From Delftia sp. PS-11 (GTDB lineage: Bacteria > Pseudomonadota > Gammaproteobacteria > Burkholderiales > Burkholderiaceae_C): a stretch of DNA of 64,000 nt. The notes beneath the pieces are model-generated. The model was not told the origin of the DNA and did no database searches. It worked only from the letters and a program-made list of their open reading frames with translations. Below, piece after piece: positions 34,039 to 42,543 of this stretch. Position numbers and translations under genes: made by a program. Numbering within the stretch: position 1 is the first letter of the stretch; each line of letters starts with the position of its first letter. The stretch spans positions 124,001 through 188,000 of the forward strand of contig NZ_JACSYA010000006.1 in NCBI RefSeq assembly GCF_029870285.1. The letters run 5' to 3'.

Positions 34039-34969
34039 TCATATCCGTCAATGCCACCTCTGCGTCACGGATGGCGTGCACCAGATGCTGCACGAAGGCC
34101 CTGCTGGCCTCCGGCAGGCTGCGCCCCGCCAGGGTCTGCACCTCAAGGTAGCGCTCATTCATTTCACTATCGCGCAGCGGCACGGCCACGACCGCCTGGG
34201 CCTGCAGCCGGGTGCGCACCGAGATCTCGCCATAGAAGGCGACGGCCTGCGGCGACGCACTGACGAAATTGGCCAGCGCATCGGGGTAGTTGCTGATCAG
34301 GGCCGGCGTATAGCGCAAGCCCTGGCGCGAGCAGCTGATGTCCAGCAGCTGCCGCAGGGAACTGTCCTTGGAGGGCAGCGCCAGCGGATAGCCAACCACC
34401 TGCGCCAGCGACACCTGGCGCTGGCGCGCCAGTGGATGCCGGGTACCCATCACGGCCAGGATAGGGCAAGGGTGGCGCAGCTCCACGCGGATGCCATGCT
34501 CGGGCAGCGCGCTGAGGGTGACGCCGATGTCGGCCTCGCCGTCGCGCACACGGTGTGCGATCTGCCCAGGCGCAAACACATCGAGATGAAACAGGATGCC
34601 CTGGTGCTGCTGCTGGAAAGCCCCGATCAGCGCAGGCAGGAACTCGGCAGCAAAGCCTCCGGTGCTGGCAATGCGCACCTGCCCCGTGCGCAGCCCCCGC
34701 AACGCACCGATCTCCGAGGCCACACGGTCGATCTCCTGCTGCTGCCGGCTGGCATGCGCCGCCAGCAGCTCACCCGCAGCATTGGGCACCATGCCCCGCG
34801 AGCGGCGCTCGAACAGCAGCGTATCGAGTTCATGCTCAAGCCGCGCGATCTGACGGCTCACGGCAGAGGGAGCCACGTTGAGCTTGAGCGCGGCTTCTTT
34901 GACCGACCCCGTGCGCACCACTTCCACGAAGTAGCGCACTGCGGTTTCCTGCAAAACCCGTGAATGCAT
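34031..34969 (-). CDS. LysR-family transcriptional regulator
   Basis: 312 residues. The helix-turn-helix lies in the first 65 residues (YFVEVVRTGSVKEAALKLNV, then APSAVSRQIARLEHELDTLL). The effector domain (about 90-300) begins QVRIASTGGFAAEFLPALI, a pattern close to regulators of amino acid and organic acid genes (CbnR/GcvA-like). ATG at 34969 has GGGAGAG upstream; a frame to 35065 adds residues unlike the family. It is divergent from the Bug receptor/amidase pair and precedes the oxidoreductase gene. Shared palindromes before both units suggest it controls them. Confidence 0.9.
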   Translation of the reverse strand: MHSRVLQETAVRYFVEVVRTGSVKEAALKLNVAPSAVSRQIARLEHELDTLLFERRSRGMVPNAAGELLAAHASRQQQEIDRVASEIGALRGLRTGQVRIASTGGFAAEFLPALIGAFQQQHQGILFHLDVFAPGQIAHRVRDGEADIGVTLSALPEHGIRVELRHPCPILAVMGTRHPLARQRQVSLAQVVGYPLALPSKDSSLRQLLDISCSRQGLRYTPALISNYPDALANFVSASPQAVAFYGEISVRTRLQAQAVVAVPLRDSEMNERYLEVQTLAGRSLPEASRAFVQHLVHAIRDAEVALTDMNC

Positions 34970-35048
34970 CGTCTGGCTCTCCCACAAGAAAGGCACGGCC
35001 CCGGGACCATGGGCAGGCAGCAGGCCAGCCTTTCCAGCATGTCTTATG

Positions 35049-35067
35049 AATTGCTGATTTGGCAATT
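35049..35067. promoter_or_regulatory. LysR-type palindrome in the lysR/receptor promoter
   Basis: AATTGC (35049-35054) and GCAATT (35062-35067) with seven bases between give a T-N11-A LysR box. It lies 80 bases from the lysR ATG and 124 from the receptor ATG. The core matches the copy at 34022-34038. Confidence 0.65.
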
Positions 35068-35190
35068 ATCTATTCGATTCATTGCGCTTGTTGCAGTTCA
35101 CTCTTTTTCTTAGCATGTCCGTCATGGTCCTGTCACGCCACGGCGGCCATGGCACCACACGCACTGCATCCTTTCCCAGCGGAGTCCACC

Positions 35191-36174
35191 ATGCACCTGT
35201 TTTCCAGCACCCTTCGGCTTGCCGCTGCCGGTGCACTGGCCCTGGCAGCCTGTACCAGCGCCATGGCCACCGACGCCTATCCTTCCAGGCCGCTGACCAT
35301 GGTCATTCCCTTCCCTCCTGGCGGAGCGGCCGATGTGCTGGGCCGCGTGATCGCCCAGAAACTGGGAGACACGCTGGGCAAGCCGGTGGTGATCGACAAC
35401 CGTGCCGGCGCAGGCACCATCATCGGCGCCAGCTTCGTGGCCAAAGCCCCGCCTGACGGCTACACACTGCTGCTGAGTTCGGGCAGCACCTTCACCGTCA
35501 ACCCGGCCATACGCAGCGACCTGCCCTATGACCCGGTCAGGAGCTTCGAGCCCATCGGCGTGACAGGCCGCAGCAGCCTGGTGCTGCTGGCCAACACCGA
35601 CGTACCGGCCAAGACCCTGCAGCAGTTCGTGGACTACGTGAAGGGTGCGCCGGGCAAGTACGCCTATGGCTCCTTCGGCAGCGGCTCCACCTCGCATTTC
35701 GCAGCCGAGACCGTGCTGGCCATGACCGGACTCAAGATGACGCATGTGCCTTACAAAGGCAGCGCACCAGCCATGACGGCCCTGATCGGCGGACAGGTTC
35801 CATTCACCTTCGACACCGTCACAGCCGCCCTGCCCCAGCTCAGGAACGGCAAGATCCGCGCCATCGCCGTGACCAGCGCCAGACGCTCGGCGCTGCTGCC
35901 CCAGGTGCCGACCATGGCCGAGAGCGGCTATGGCGGCATCGACATGGACACCTGGCTCGCCCTGATGGCGCCGCGCGGACTGCCCGCCGAAGTGAAGCGC
36001 ACGCTGGAAAAAGCCCTGGCCACCGCCATGCAGGATGCCGACACCCGCGCGCGACTGACGGCCATGGGCTTCGATCCCGCGCATGTCAATGCGGCCGGCA
36101 CGGCCGACCTCATCGACAAGGAATTGCCCGCCATGCGCGCACTGGCCCAGCGCGCGCATATCCAGGCAGATTGA
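35191..36174 (+). CDS. Bug/TctC-family extracytoplasmic solute receptor
   Basis: 327 residues. A signal peptide (LRLAAAGALALAACTSAMA) contains LAAC, which could be a lipobox; otherwise cleavage follows AMA. The family landmarks are YPSRPLTMVIPFPPGGAAD, NRAGAGTIIGASFVA and HVPYKGSAPAMTALIGGQV. Bug proteins bind carboxylates or amides for tripartite tricarboxylate transporters. No TctA/TctB membrane genes are near. The gene has GGAG upstream and is followed by an amidase 63 bases on, so the ligand may be an amide or the product acid. Confidence 0.92.
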   Translation: MHLFSSTLRLAAAGALALAACTSAMATDAYPSRPLTMVIPFPPGGAADVLGRVIAQKLGDTLGKPVVIDNRAGAGTIIGASFVAKAPPDGYTLLLSSGSTFTVNPAIRSDLPYDPVRSFEPIGVTGRSSLVLLANTDVPAKTLQQFVDYVKGAPGKYAYGSFGSGSTSHFAAETVLAMTGLKMTHVPYKGSAPAMTALIGGQVPFTFDTVTAALPQLRNGKIRAIAVTSARRSALLPQVPTMAESGYGGIDMDTWLALMAPRGLPAEVKRTLEKALATAMQDADTRARLTAMGFDPAHVNAAGTADLIDKELPAMRALAQRAHIQAD

Positions 36175-36237
36175 CACAGACAGACGGCTGCAGGCCGCCT
36201 GCTCCGGGCCACCACGGCCTGGCAGGCATGCCACGCC

Positions 36238-37803
36238 ATGACCACGACTGAACCCATGAACTCCACACACTCCCCGCCCCCGCAAACCGGCGAACTGCTC
36301 GCGCTGTCCGCCGTCGCACTGCGCCGGCTGATCGGCAGCAGGCAGTTGTCCCCCGTCGAACTGCTGCAGGCCTGCATACAGCGCATCGAGACCGTGAATC
36401 CGAAGGTCAACGCGATCACGGCCACCTGCTTCGACCGCGCCCTGGCCGAAGCCCGCATGGCAGAAAAAGCCGTGCTGGCAGGCGAGCCACTAGGTCTGCT
36501 GCACGGCCTGCCGCTGGGTGTGAAGGATCTGGAGCCCACTGCCGGCCTGCTGACCACCTGGGGCTCACCCATCTACCGCGACCATGTGCCCACGGAGGAT
36601 ATCGAGCTGGTGGCGCGCCTGCGCCGCGCAGGCGCCATCGTCACGGCCAAGACCAACGTGCCCGAGATGGGCGCAGGCGCCAATTCACGCAACAGCGTCT
36701 GGGGCGCCACGGGCAATCCTTTCAATCCCAACCTCAATGCGGGCGGCTCCTCGGGCGGTTCGGCGGCGGCGCTGGCCTGCGACATGCTGCCCGTGTGCAC
36801 CGGCTCGGACACCGGCGGCTCGCTGCGCATCCCTGCCGCCAAGTGCGGCGTGGTGGGCTTCAGGCCTTCGCCGGGCGTGGTGCCCAGCGTGCGCAAGCCA
36901 CTGGGCTGGACCCCCATTTCGGTGGTCGGCCCCATGGGTCGCACGGTGGAGGATGCATGCCTGCAGCTGGCCGCCTCGGCAGGCATGCATGCAGGCGATC
37001 CGCTGAGCTATCCGCTGGATGCCCTGTCATTCCTGCAGCCTGCGCCGCTGGATCTGGGACGCCTGCGCGTGGCCTGGACGGAAGACTTCGGCACCTGCGC
37101 CGTGGATGAGAACATCCGCGCCACGTTCCGGCGCAAGATCGGCGCCATGCAGCATCTGTTCGCGCGCTGCGACCGCATCGAGCTGGACATGGGCGAAGCC
37201 CACCGCTGCTTCGATGTGCTGCGCGCAGAAGCCTTCGTGGCCGGCATGCAGCAAGCCTATGAACGCGACCCGGACAGCCTGGGCCCCAACCCGCGCGCCA
37301 ACTACGAGATGGGCGCCCGCATGAGCCTGCTGGATGCGGCCTGGGCGCAGGCGGAGCAGACGCGGCTGATCAAGCGCTTCCAGCAGGCCTTCGCCAGCTA
37401 TGACCTGATCCTGTCGCCCACCACGCCGGTATCTCCTTTCCCGTGGACGATGCCGCATGCCACGCACATCAACGGCGAGGCGCAGGCCAACTACTACCGC
37501 TGGCTGGCGCTGACCTATGTGGTCACGCTCACCACGCACCCGGCGCTGTCCCTGCCCTGCGGCCTGGACCATGCAGGCATGCCTTTCGGGCTGCAGATCG
37601 TGGGGGGCTTTCGTGCCGACCACCAGGTGCTGGCCACAGCCCATGCGCTGGAGCAGGCTTTCAGCAGCCTGCCTGGGCTGCGCCGCCCGCGTCCGGACCT
37701 GGCGAACATGGCCACGGCCGAGCCCGCACTGCGCTCCATCGTCACTGCACCGCCGGTCCTGGACCGCAGCGGCGCCACGGGCACGGCCGCCACGGCAGTC
37801 TGA
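36238..37803 (+). CDS. amidase of the amidase-signature family
   Basis: 521 residues. The Ser-cisSer-Lys triad is visible: Lys96 in LGVKDLEP, Ser171 in NAGGSSGGSAAALA and Ser195 in GSDTGGSLRIPAAKCG, with the same spacing as in fatty acid amide hydrolase. Family members hydrolyse amides, carbamoyl or acyl-amino compounds to the acid and ammonia or an amine. The start may be 36238 or the Met at 36256; no clear ribosome site is seen. It is probably co-transcribed with the upstream receptor. With the D-amino-acid-type oxidase across the promoter, it suggests use of an amide or N-acyl amino compound. It is not GatA: no GatB or GatC is present. Confidence 0.9.
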   Translation: MTTTEPMNSTHSPPPQTGELLALSAVALRRLIGSRQLSPVELLQACIQRIETVNPKVNAITATCFDRALAEARMAEKAVLAGEPLGLLHGLPLGVKDLEPTAGLLTTWGSPIYRDHVPTEDIELVARLRRAGAIVTAKTNVPEMGAGANSRNSVWGATGNPFNPNLNAGGSSGGSAAALACDMLPVCTGSDTGGSLRIPAAKCGVVGFRPSPGVVPSVRKPLGWTPISVVGPMGRTVEDACLQLAASAGMHAGDPLSYPLDALSFLQPAPLDLGRLRVAWTEDFGTCAVDENIRATFRRKIGAMQHLFARCDRIELDMGEAHRCFDVLRAEAFVAGMQQAYERDPDSLGPNPRANYEMGARMSLLDAAWAQAEQTRLIKRFQQAFASYDLILSPTTPVSPFPWTMPHATHINGEAQANYYRWLALTYVVTLTTHPALSLPCGLDHAGMPFGLQIVGGFRADHQVLATAHALEQAFSSLPGLRRPRPDLANMATAEPALRSIVTAPPVLDRSGATGTAATAV

Positions 37804-37849
37804 CGCTTTCTGCGCGACGCTATCTGCGCGACACTTTCAGCACGAGAAC

Positions 37850-37876
37850 AAAGGGCGGCCAGCGGGCCGCCCTTTT
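37850..37876. terminator. bidirectional terminator between the amidase and matB
   Basis: AAAGGGCGGCC (37850-37860) pairs perfectly with GGCCGCCCTTT (37865-37875) around loop AGCG, followed by one more T. It separates the convergent amidase and synthetase genes. Confidence 0.9.
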
Positions 37877-37907
37877 GCTTCGGGAGCACAGGTGTCCCGC
37901 TCCGCAC

Positions 37908-39461
37908 TCAGGCAAACAGCCCCTTGTGCTGGTCGCGCAGCAGGTTCTTCTGCACCTTGCCCATGGTGTTGCGCGGCAGCTCATCCACCACAAAGCAGCG
38001 CTTGGGAATCTTGAAGTTGGCCAGCTGGCCCTTGAGCGCATCGATCACGGCCTGGGCATCGAGCGCAGCACCCGGACGGGGCACGACCACGGCCACGCCT
38101 ACTTCGCCGAAGTCGGGGTGCGGCACGCCGACCAGGGCACTCTCGGCCACGCCGGGCAGTTCGTTGATGAAGCCTTCAATCTCGGCCGGATAGACGTTGT
38201 AGCCGCCCGAGATGATCAGGTCCTTGCTGCGCCCCACGATGGTCACATAGCCGCGCTCATCGAGCTTGCCCACATCGCCTGTGCGGAACCAGCCGTCGGC
38301 CGTGAACTCCTCGGCCGTCTTCTCGGGCATGCGCCAGTAGCCCTTGAACACATTGGGGCCACGCACCTGGATGTTGCCGATCTCGCCCACAGGCGCCTGC
38401 TGGCCTGCGTCATCCACGATGCGCACGCCCACGCCGGGCAGGGCAAAGCCCACGGTGCCCGCGCGGCGCTCGGACTGGCCGCCATGGCGCTCGTCGGCGC
38501 GGTAAGGGTTGGAGGTCAGCATGATGGTTTCGCTCATGCCGTAGCGCTCCAGGATGACATGGCCGGTGCGCGCCTGCCAGTCGCGGTGTGTTTCCACCAG
38601 CATGGGCGCGGAGCCGGAAATGAACAGGCGCATGCGGGCAGCCGCTTCGGGCGTGAGACGCGCATCGGCCAGCATGCGCACATACAGCGTGGGCACGCCC
38701 ATGAAGACCGTGGCATCGCGCATGCGCGAGAGCACCGTGGCGGGCTCGAACTTCGACAGCCAGATCATGGGACTGCCGTTGAGCAAAGCGCCATGGATGG
38801 CCACGAACAGGCCGTGCACATGGAAGATGGGCAATGCATGGATCAGCACATCACCGTCCTGCCAGCCCCAGTAATCCTTGAGCGTTTCGGCATTCGACAG
38901 CATGTTGCCATGCGTGAGCATGGCGCCCTTGCTACGGCCCGTGGTGCCGCTGGTGTAGAGAATGGCCGCCAGATCATCGGTGCCGCGCTGCGCCACCTCA
39001 TGTACATCGCCATGGTGGACAGCGCGCTCCAGCAGCGTGCCGCTGCGGTCGTCGCCCAGGGTGTAGACATGCTCCACGCCCGCCGTGAAGGCGATCTTGG
39101 AGACCCAGCCAAAGTTGGCCGGGGTGCAGACCACGACCGCCGGCTCGGCATTGCCCACGAAGTACTCGATCTCGGCGCTCTGGTAGGCCGTATTCAGCGG
39201 CAGAAAGACATGGCCGCTGCGCAGCGTGGCCAGGTACAGCATCAGCGCCTCGACCGACTTGTCCACCTGCACGGCGATGCGGCTGGCAGGCGGCAGATTC
39301 AGCGATTCGAGCAGGTTGGCGATGCGCGCGCTGCCATGGTCGAGGTCGGCCCAGCTGTAGAACAGGCTGGCGCCATCGCTGCCGACGGCCTCCACGGCCC
39401 ACTGTTGCAAATCCTGGGGAAAGGCGGCGCGCAAGGCAGCGAACAGATTGCTGTTGGTCAT
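37908..39461 (-). CDS. matB: malonyl-CoA synthetase (acyl-CoA ligase)
   Basis: 517 residues, ANL-family ligase. ILYTSGTTGRSKGAMLTH (about 165-182) is the AMP-binding P-loop, ERYGMSETIML the A5 motif, GWFRTGDVGKLDERGY the A7 motif and RNTMGKVQKNLLR carries the catalytic Lys near the C-terminus. Overall similarity to MatB (FISGSAPMLVETHRDWQARTG) supports ligation of malonate or methylmalonate to CoA. It ends a minus-strand set containing malonyl-CoA decarboxylase. ATG at 39461 lacks a strong ribosome site. Confidence 0.88.
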   Translation of the reverse strand: MTNSNLFAALRAAFPQDLQQWAVEAVGSDGASLFYSWADLDHGSARIANLLESLNLPPASRIAVQVDKSVEALMLYLATLRSGHVFLPLNTAYQSAEIEYFVGNAEPAVVVCTPANFGWVSKIAFTAGVEHVYTLGDDRSGTLLERAVHHGDVHEVAQRGTDDLAAILYTSGTTGRSKGAMLTHGNMLSNAETLKDYWGWQDGDVLIHALPIFHVHGLFVAIHGALLNGSPMIWLSKFEPATVLSRMRDATVFMGVPTLYVRMLADARLTPEAAARMRLFISGSAPMLVETHRDWQARTGHVILERYGMSETIMLTSNPYRADERHGGQSERRAGTVGFALPGVGVRIVDDAGQQAPVGEIGNIQVRGPNVFKGYWRMPEKTAEEFTADGWFRTGDVGKLDERGYVTIVGRSKDLIISGGYNVYPAEIEGFINELPGVAESALVGVPHPDFGEVGVAVVVPRPGAALDAQAVIDALKGQLANFKIPKRCFVVDELPRNTMGKVQKNLLRDQHKGLFA

Positions 39462-39507
39462 GTCTGTGAAGAAGAAGGAAAAGTCCGCGTAGAAATCTCT
39501 GGCACGT

Positions 39508-40707
39508 TCATGGGTCGGTCGGCGGGGATGGCTGCGCGCAGGCCAGCGTACGCAGTATGTGCTCGCGGTCTGCATCCAGTGCCGGAGGCTGCCTGCGCAC
39601 CAGAGGCTGCCGCAGTGAATCCTGCAAGGGATTGCCCGCAACACGCAAAGCATGCCCGCCAGGCGTGCGTACATGGGTCAGCATGCCTCGCGCGCGCACC
39701 TGCGGGTGCTCCACGATATCGGCCACGCTGTTGTACTCCCCCGCCGGGATGCCATTATCAGTGAGCAGTTGCAGCCAGTGGGACCTGGGACTGTCCCGCA
39801 GGCGGGCTTCCAGCGCAGCCTTGAGTTCAGCCTGGTGCTCGCAGCGCAGCGCATTGTCGGCAAAACGCGCATCTGCGGCCAGTTGGGGCAAATCCAGCAA
39901 AGCGCACAGCCTGGCGAACAGCGCGTCGCTGCCGACGGCAATCACAAACCAGCCATCCTGCGCGGCGAATACGTCGAAAGGCGCCATGGACGGATGCCGG
40001 GTGCCGATGGGCCCCGGCACACTGCCCTGCGCCTCCAGGCGCGCCACAGGGTTCTCCAGCAGGGCCACCTGGCAGTCGAGCATGGACACATCGACACGCT
40101 CGCCCTGGCCCGTTCGCGCGCGGCGCAACAATGCAGCCTGGGTGCCGATGACCGCATACAGCCCCGCGCCCAGATCGCCGATGGACACCCCCACACGGCA
40201 CGGTCCCGTACCCGGGTGACCGGTCACGCTCATCATGCCGCTCATGGCCTGAACCACCATGTCGTAGGCAGGAAAGCCTCTGTACGGACCGGTCTGGCCG
40301 AAGCCCGAGACCGAGGTCATCACCAGCCTCGGGTAGCGCAGGTGCAACGCATCCCAGCCATAGCCTAGCTTGTCCATAGTGCCGGGCCGGAAGTTCTCGG
40401 CCAGCACATCGGCCTCCTCCAGCAGGCGCTCGAACACCGTACGATCCTGCGGCTGCTTGAGGTCCAGCGCAATGGACTCCTTGTTGCGGTTGACAGAGAG
40501 GAAATAGGCGGACGCCCCCTCCACGAAGGGCCCGATGCCGCGCGCATCGTCGCCCGATCCCGGCTGCTCGACCTTGATCACGCGCGCGCCAAGATCGGCC
40601 AGCATCTGCGTGCACATGGGGCCGGCCAGCACGCGCGTGAGGTCGATGACGGTAATGCCTTCGAGCGGCAGGCCCGTGGCCTGCCCGTTCACGGATGGAT
40701 CATTCAT
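39508..40707 (-). CDS. class III CoA transferase (CaiB/BaiF family)
   Basis: 399 residues. N-terminal TVIDLTRVLAGPMCTQMLADLGA and KVEQPGSGDDARGIGPF are typical; the catalytic Asp lies in VSIGDLGAGLYAVIG (about residue 175). These enzymes move CoA between carboxylates, for example formyl-, succinyl- or malonyl-CoA. In this cluster a dicarboxylate or acyl acceptor is likely. The ATG at 40707 overlaps the stop of the receptor gene (ATGA). It may offer an alternative route to activate the imported acid. Confidence 0.9.
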   Translation of the reverse strand: MNDPSVNGQATGLPLEGITVIDLTRVLAGPMCTQMLADLGARVIKVEQPGSGDDARGIGPFVEGASAYFLSVNRNKESIALDLKQPQDRTVFERLLEEADVLAENFRPGTMDKLGYGWDALHLRYPRLVMTSVSGFGQTGPYRGFPAYDMVVQAMSGMMSVTGHPGTGPCRVGVSIGDLGAGLYAVIGTQAALLRRARTGQGERVDVSMLDCQVALLENPVARLEAQGSVPGPIGTRHPSMAPFDVFAAQDGWFVIAVGSDALFARLCALLDLPQLAADARFADNALRCEHQAELKAALEARLRDSPRSHWLQLLTDNGIPAGEYNSVADIVEHPQVRARGMLTHVRTPGGHALRVAGNPLQDSLRQPLVRRQPPALDADREHILRTLACAQPSPPTDP

Positions 40708-41672
40708 TGCACACCGGCTCCAGAGCGCTGAGTCAATGCTTTCGATTCCTGTCCCTCCTTGAGGGCCCAGGCACGGAACTCCTCGACAGAGGCAGAAGGC
40801 GCAGCCAGATTGCCCTGGCTGGCCAGCCGGGACTTCACCTCTGCGTCCTGCAGCGCACTGGCGCTGGCATCGAACAACTTCTGCGCCACATCGTCAGGCA
40901 AGCCGGCAGGCGCGAACAGTCCGAACCAGAAGGTGTAGTCAAAGCCCGGCACGCCCGACTCCTGCATGCCGGGCAGATCCGGGAACAGCGGCGAACGCTG
41001 GGCCGTGCTCACAGCCAGCACACGCAGCCTGCCAGATTGCGCCAGCGGCAGCACCGAGGGTGGTGTGCCAAAGCTCAGGTCCACATCACCTGCACCCACG
41101 GCTTGGATGGAGGGGGCTCCGCCCTTGAAGGGCACATGCAGCATGCGCAGGCCGCCACTGGCGCCAGCGAAGGACAGCGCGGCAAGATGGGTGATCACGC
41201 CAGCGCCGGAGGAGGAATAGCTGAACCTTCCAGGCTGGCTGCGCACCAGCGCGATCAGTTCGCCCACGTCCTGTGCCGGAAAATCCTTGCGCACGGCCAG
41301 CAGCATGGGTGCAGAACTCCAGCGGGTGATGGGCGTGAAATTCCTGGCGCCATCGTAGCGCGCGCTCTTGTAGAGCAATTGGTCTGAGCCATAGATGCTG
41401 GCGCTGCCCAGCAGCAGCGTATAGCCATCGGCTGGCGCCCGCGCCACATGCTCGGACGCCAGTGTCGTGCCGGCCCCGGGGCGGTTGTCCACCAGCATGG
41501 GCTGCCCAAGGGTCTTGCCTATTTTGTCCGCCACGATGCGTGCCACCGCATCGGCTCCGCCTCCCGGGGGGAAACCAACAACCAGCGTGACAGGACGCAC
41601 AGGATAGGACTGAGCCATCGCACTGCCAGCACACCCTGCCAGCAGCAACGACATCACGGTACGCTTGAACAT
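40704..41672 (-). CDS. Bug/TctC-family extracytoplasmic solute receptor
   Basis: 322 residues with a short signal peptide ending SAMAQ. Landmarks are YPVRPVTLVVGFPPGGGAD, VDNRPGAGTTLASEHVARA and HVPFKGGAPSIQAVGAGDV. It probably binds an organic acid for this CoA cluster. It is coupled to the CoA transferase (ATGA) and follows the enoyl-CoA hydratase gene by 41 bases. Tripartite membrane subunits are missing here, so it must use distant TctAB partners or act otherwise. Confidence 0.92.
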   Translation of the reverse strand: MFKRTVMSLLLAGCAGSAMAQSYPVRPVTLVVGFPPGGGADAVARIVADKIGKTLGQPMLVDNRPGAGTTLASEHVARAPADGYTLLLGSASIYGSDQLLYKSARYDGARNFTPITRWSSAPMLLAVRKDFPAQDVGELIALVRSQPGRFSYSSSGAGVITHLAALSFAGASGGLRMLHVPFKGGAPSIQAVGAGDVDLSFGTPPSVLPLAQSGRLRVLAVSTAQRSPLFPDLPGMQESGVPGFDYTFWFGLFAPAGLPDDVAQKLFDASASALQDAEVKSRLASQGNLAAPSASVEEFRAWALKEGQESKALTQRSGAGVQ

Positions 41673-41713
41673 GGCTTGTCTCCTCTGGAGTTAGAGGGCT
41701 GGCGCGATGCGGA

Positions 41714-42463
41714 TCAACTACCCCTGAATACCGGACTGCGTTTTTCACGCCAGGCGCGCCCGCCTTCCTTCAGGTCTTCGGAGACGATGCTGCGCTGCAC
41801 ATCGCGCGCAATATCGGCCACGTCATGACAGCCACGCGCGATCAGGTTCAGGTGCTTTTTCATGCCGAACAAAGGGATGGGCGCCATGGCAGCCAGCGTG
41901 GCGGTGAGCTGGTCCACGGCAGCCTCGAAGGCTTCGGGTTCGGCCAGATGGGTCAGGAAGCCGCAGTCCTTCATCTCCCGCGCCTGCAGGCGTTCACAGG
42001 TCAGAAACAGCCGCTTGGCAGTGTCCAGACCCAGCCGGGAGACATAGCGCTCCAGCCCGCCTGCATAGAAATGCAATCCCAGGCGCGCAGCCGGCATGAA
42101 CATCTCGGCTGCCGTGCTGCCCACGCGGAAGTCGCAGGCCAGGGCCATGTCCGTCGCCCCGCCGTAGACGCCGCCGTGAATGGCGGCCACGGTCACGGCG
42201 CGGCATTGCTCGATGGCATCCACCATCTCGCCGAAGCTGCGGCCTTGGGTCTGGCTGCCCTGGATCTCTGATATGTCGTAGCCGCTGCAAAAGTACTTAC
42301 CCTCGCTGCGCAACACCACCACACGTACATCGTCGCTGCGATTGACATGTGCCATATGCGCCGAAAGAACACCCAGGTCTTCGGGCGCCAGCTTGTTGGC
42401 AGCCCCCGGACGCTGCAGCGTGATAGTGGCCAGATGGTTGCGGATGTCGAGTCGTGGCGTCAT
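41714..42463 (-). CDS. enoyl-CoA hydratase/isomerase family protein
   Basis: 249 residues, crotonase fold. Residues RSEGKYFCSGYDISEIQ (about 52-68) form the first oxyanion-hole segment, and AAIHGGVYGGATDMALACDF the second. The usual catalytic Glu pair is not clear: the region after the oxyanion hole reads RVGSTAAEMFMPAARLGLHF, so the reaction may be hydrolysis, decarboxylation or isomerisation rather than hydration. ATG at 42463 has GGAGAAG. It lies between two Bug receptors in the malonate-type cluster. Confidence 0.88.
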   Translation of the reverse strand: MTPRLDIRNHLATITLQRPGAANKLAPEDLGVLSAHMAHVNRSDDVRVVVLRSEGKYFCSGYDISEIQGSQTQGRSFGEMVDAIEQCRAVTVAAIHGGVYGGATDMALACDFRVGSTAAEMFMPAARLGLHFYAGGLERYVSRLGLDTAKRLFLTCERLQAREMKDCGFLTHLAEPEAFEAAVDQLTATLAAMAPIPLFGMKKHLNLIARGCHDVADIARDVQRSIVSEDLKEGGRAWREKRSPVFRGS

Positions 42464-42543
42464 GTGTATCAGCTTCTCCAGAAGTGGTAATGGCTGCAGC
42501 GCAGGCATGCAGCGAGCACCGCATGCCTGCGCCACGTGGAGGA

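Noticed and set aside
37801..37842. Repeated CTGCGCGAC segments after the amidase
   Set aside because: A short, imperfect direct repeat in a terminator-proximal gap; too weak to call an element.
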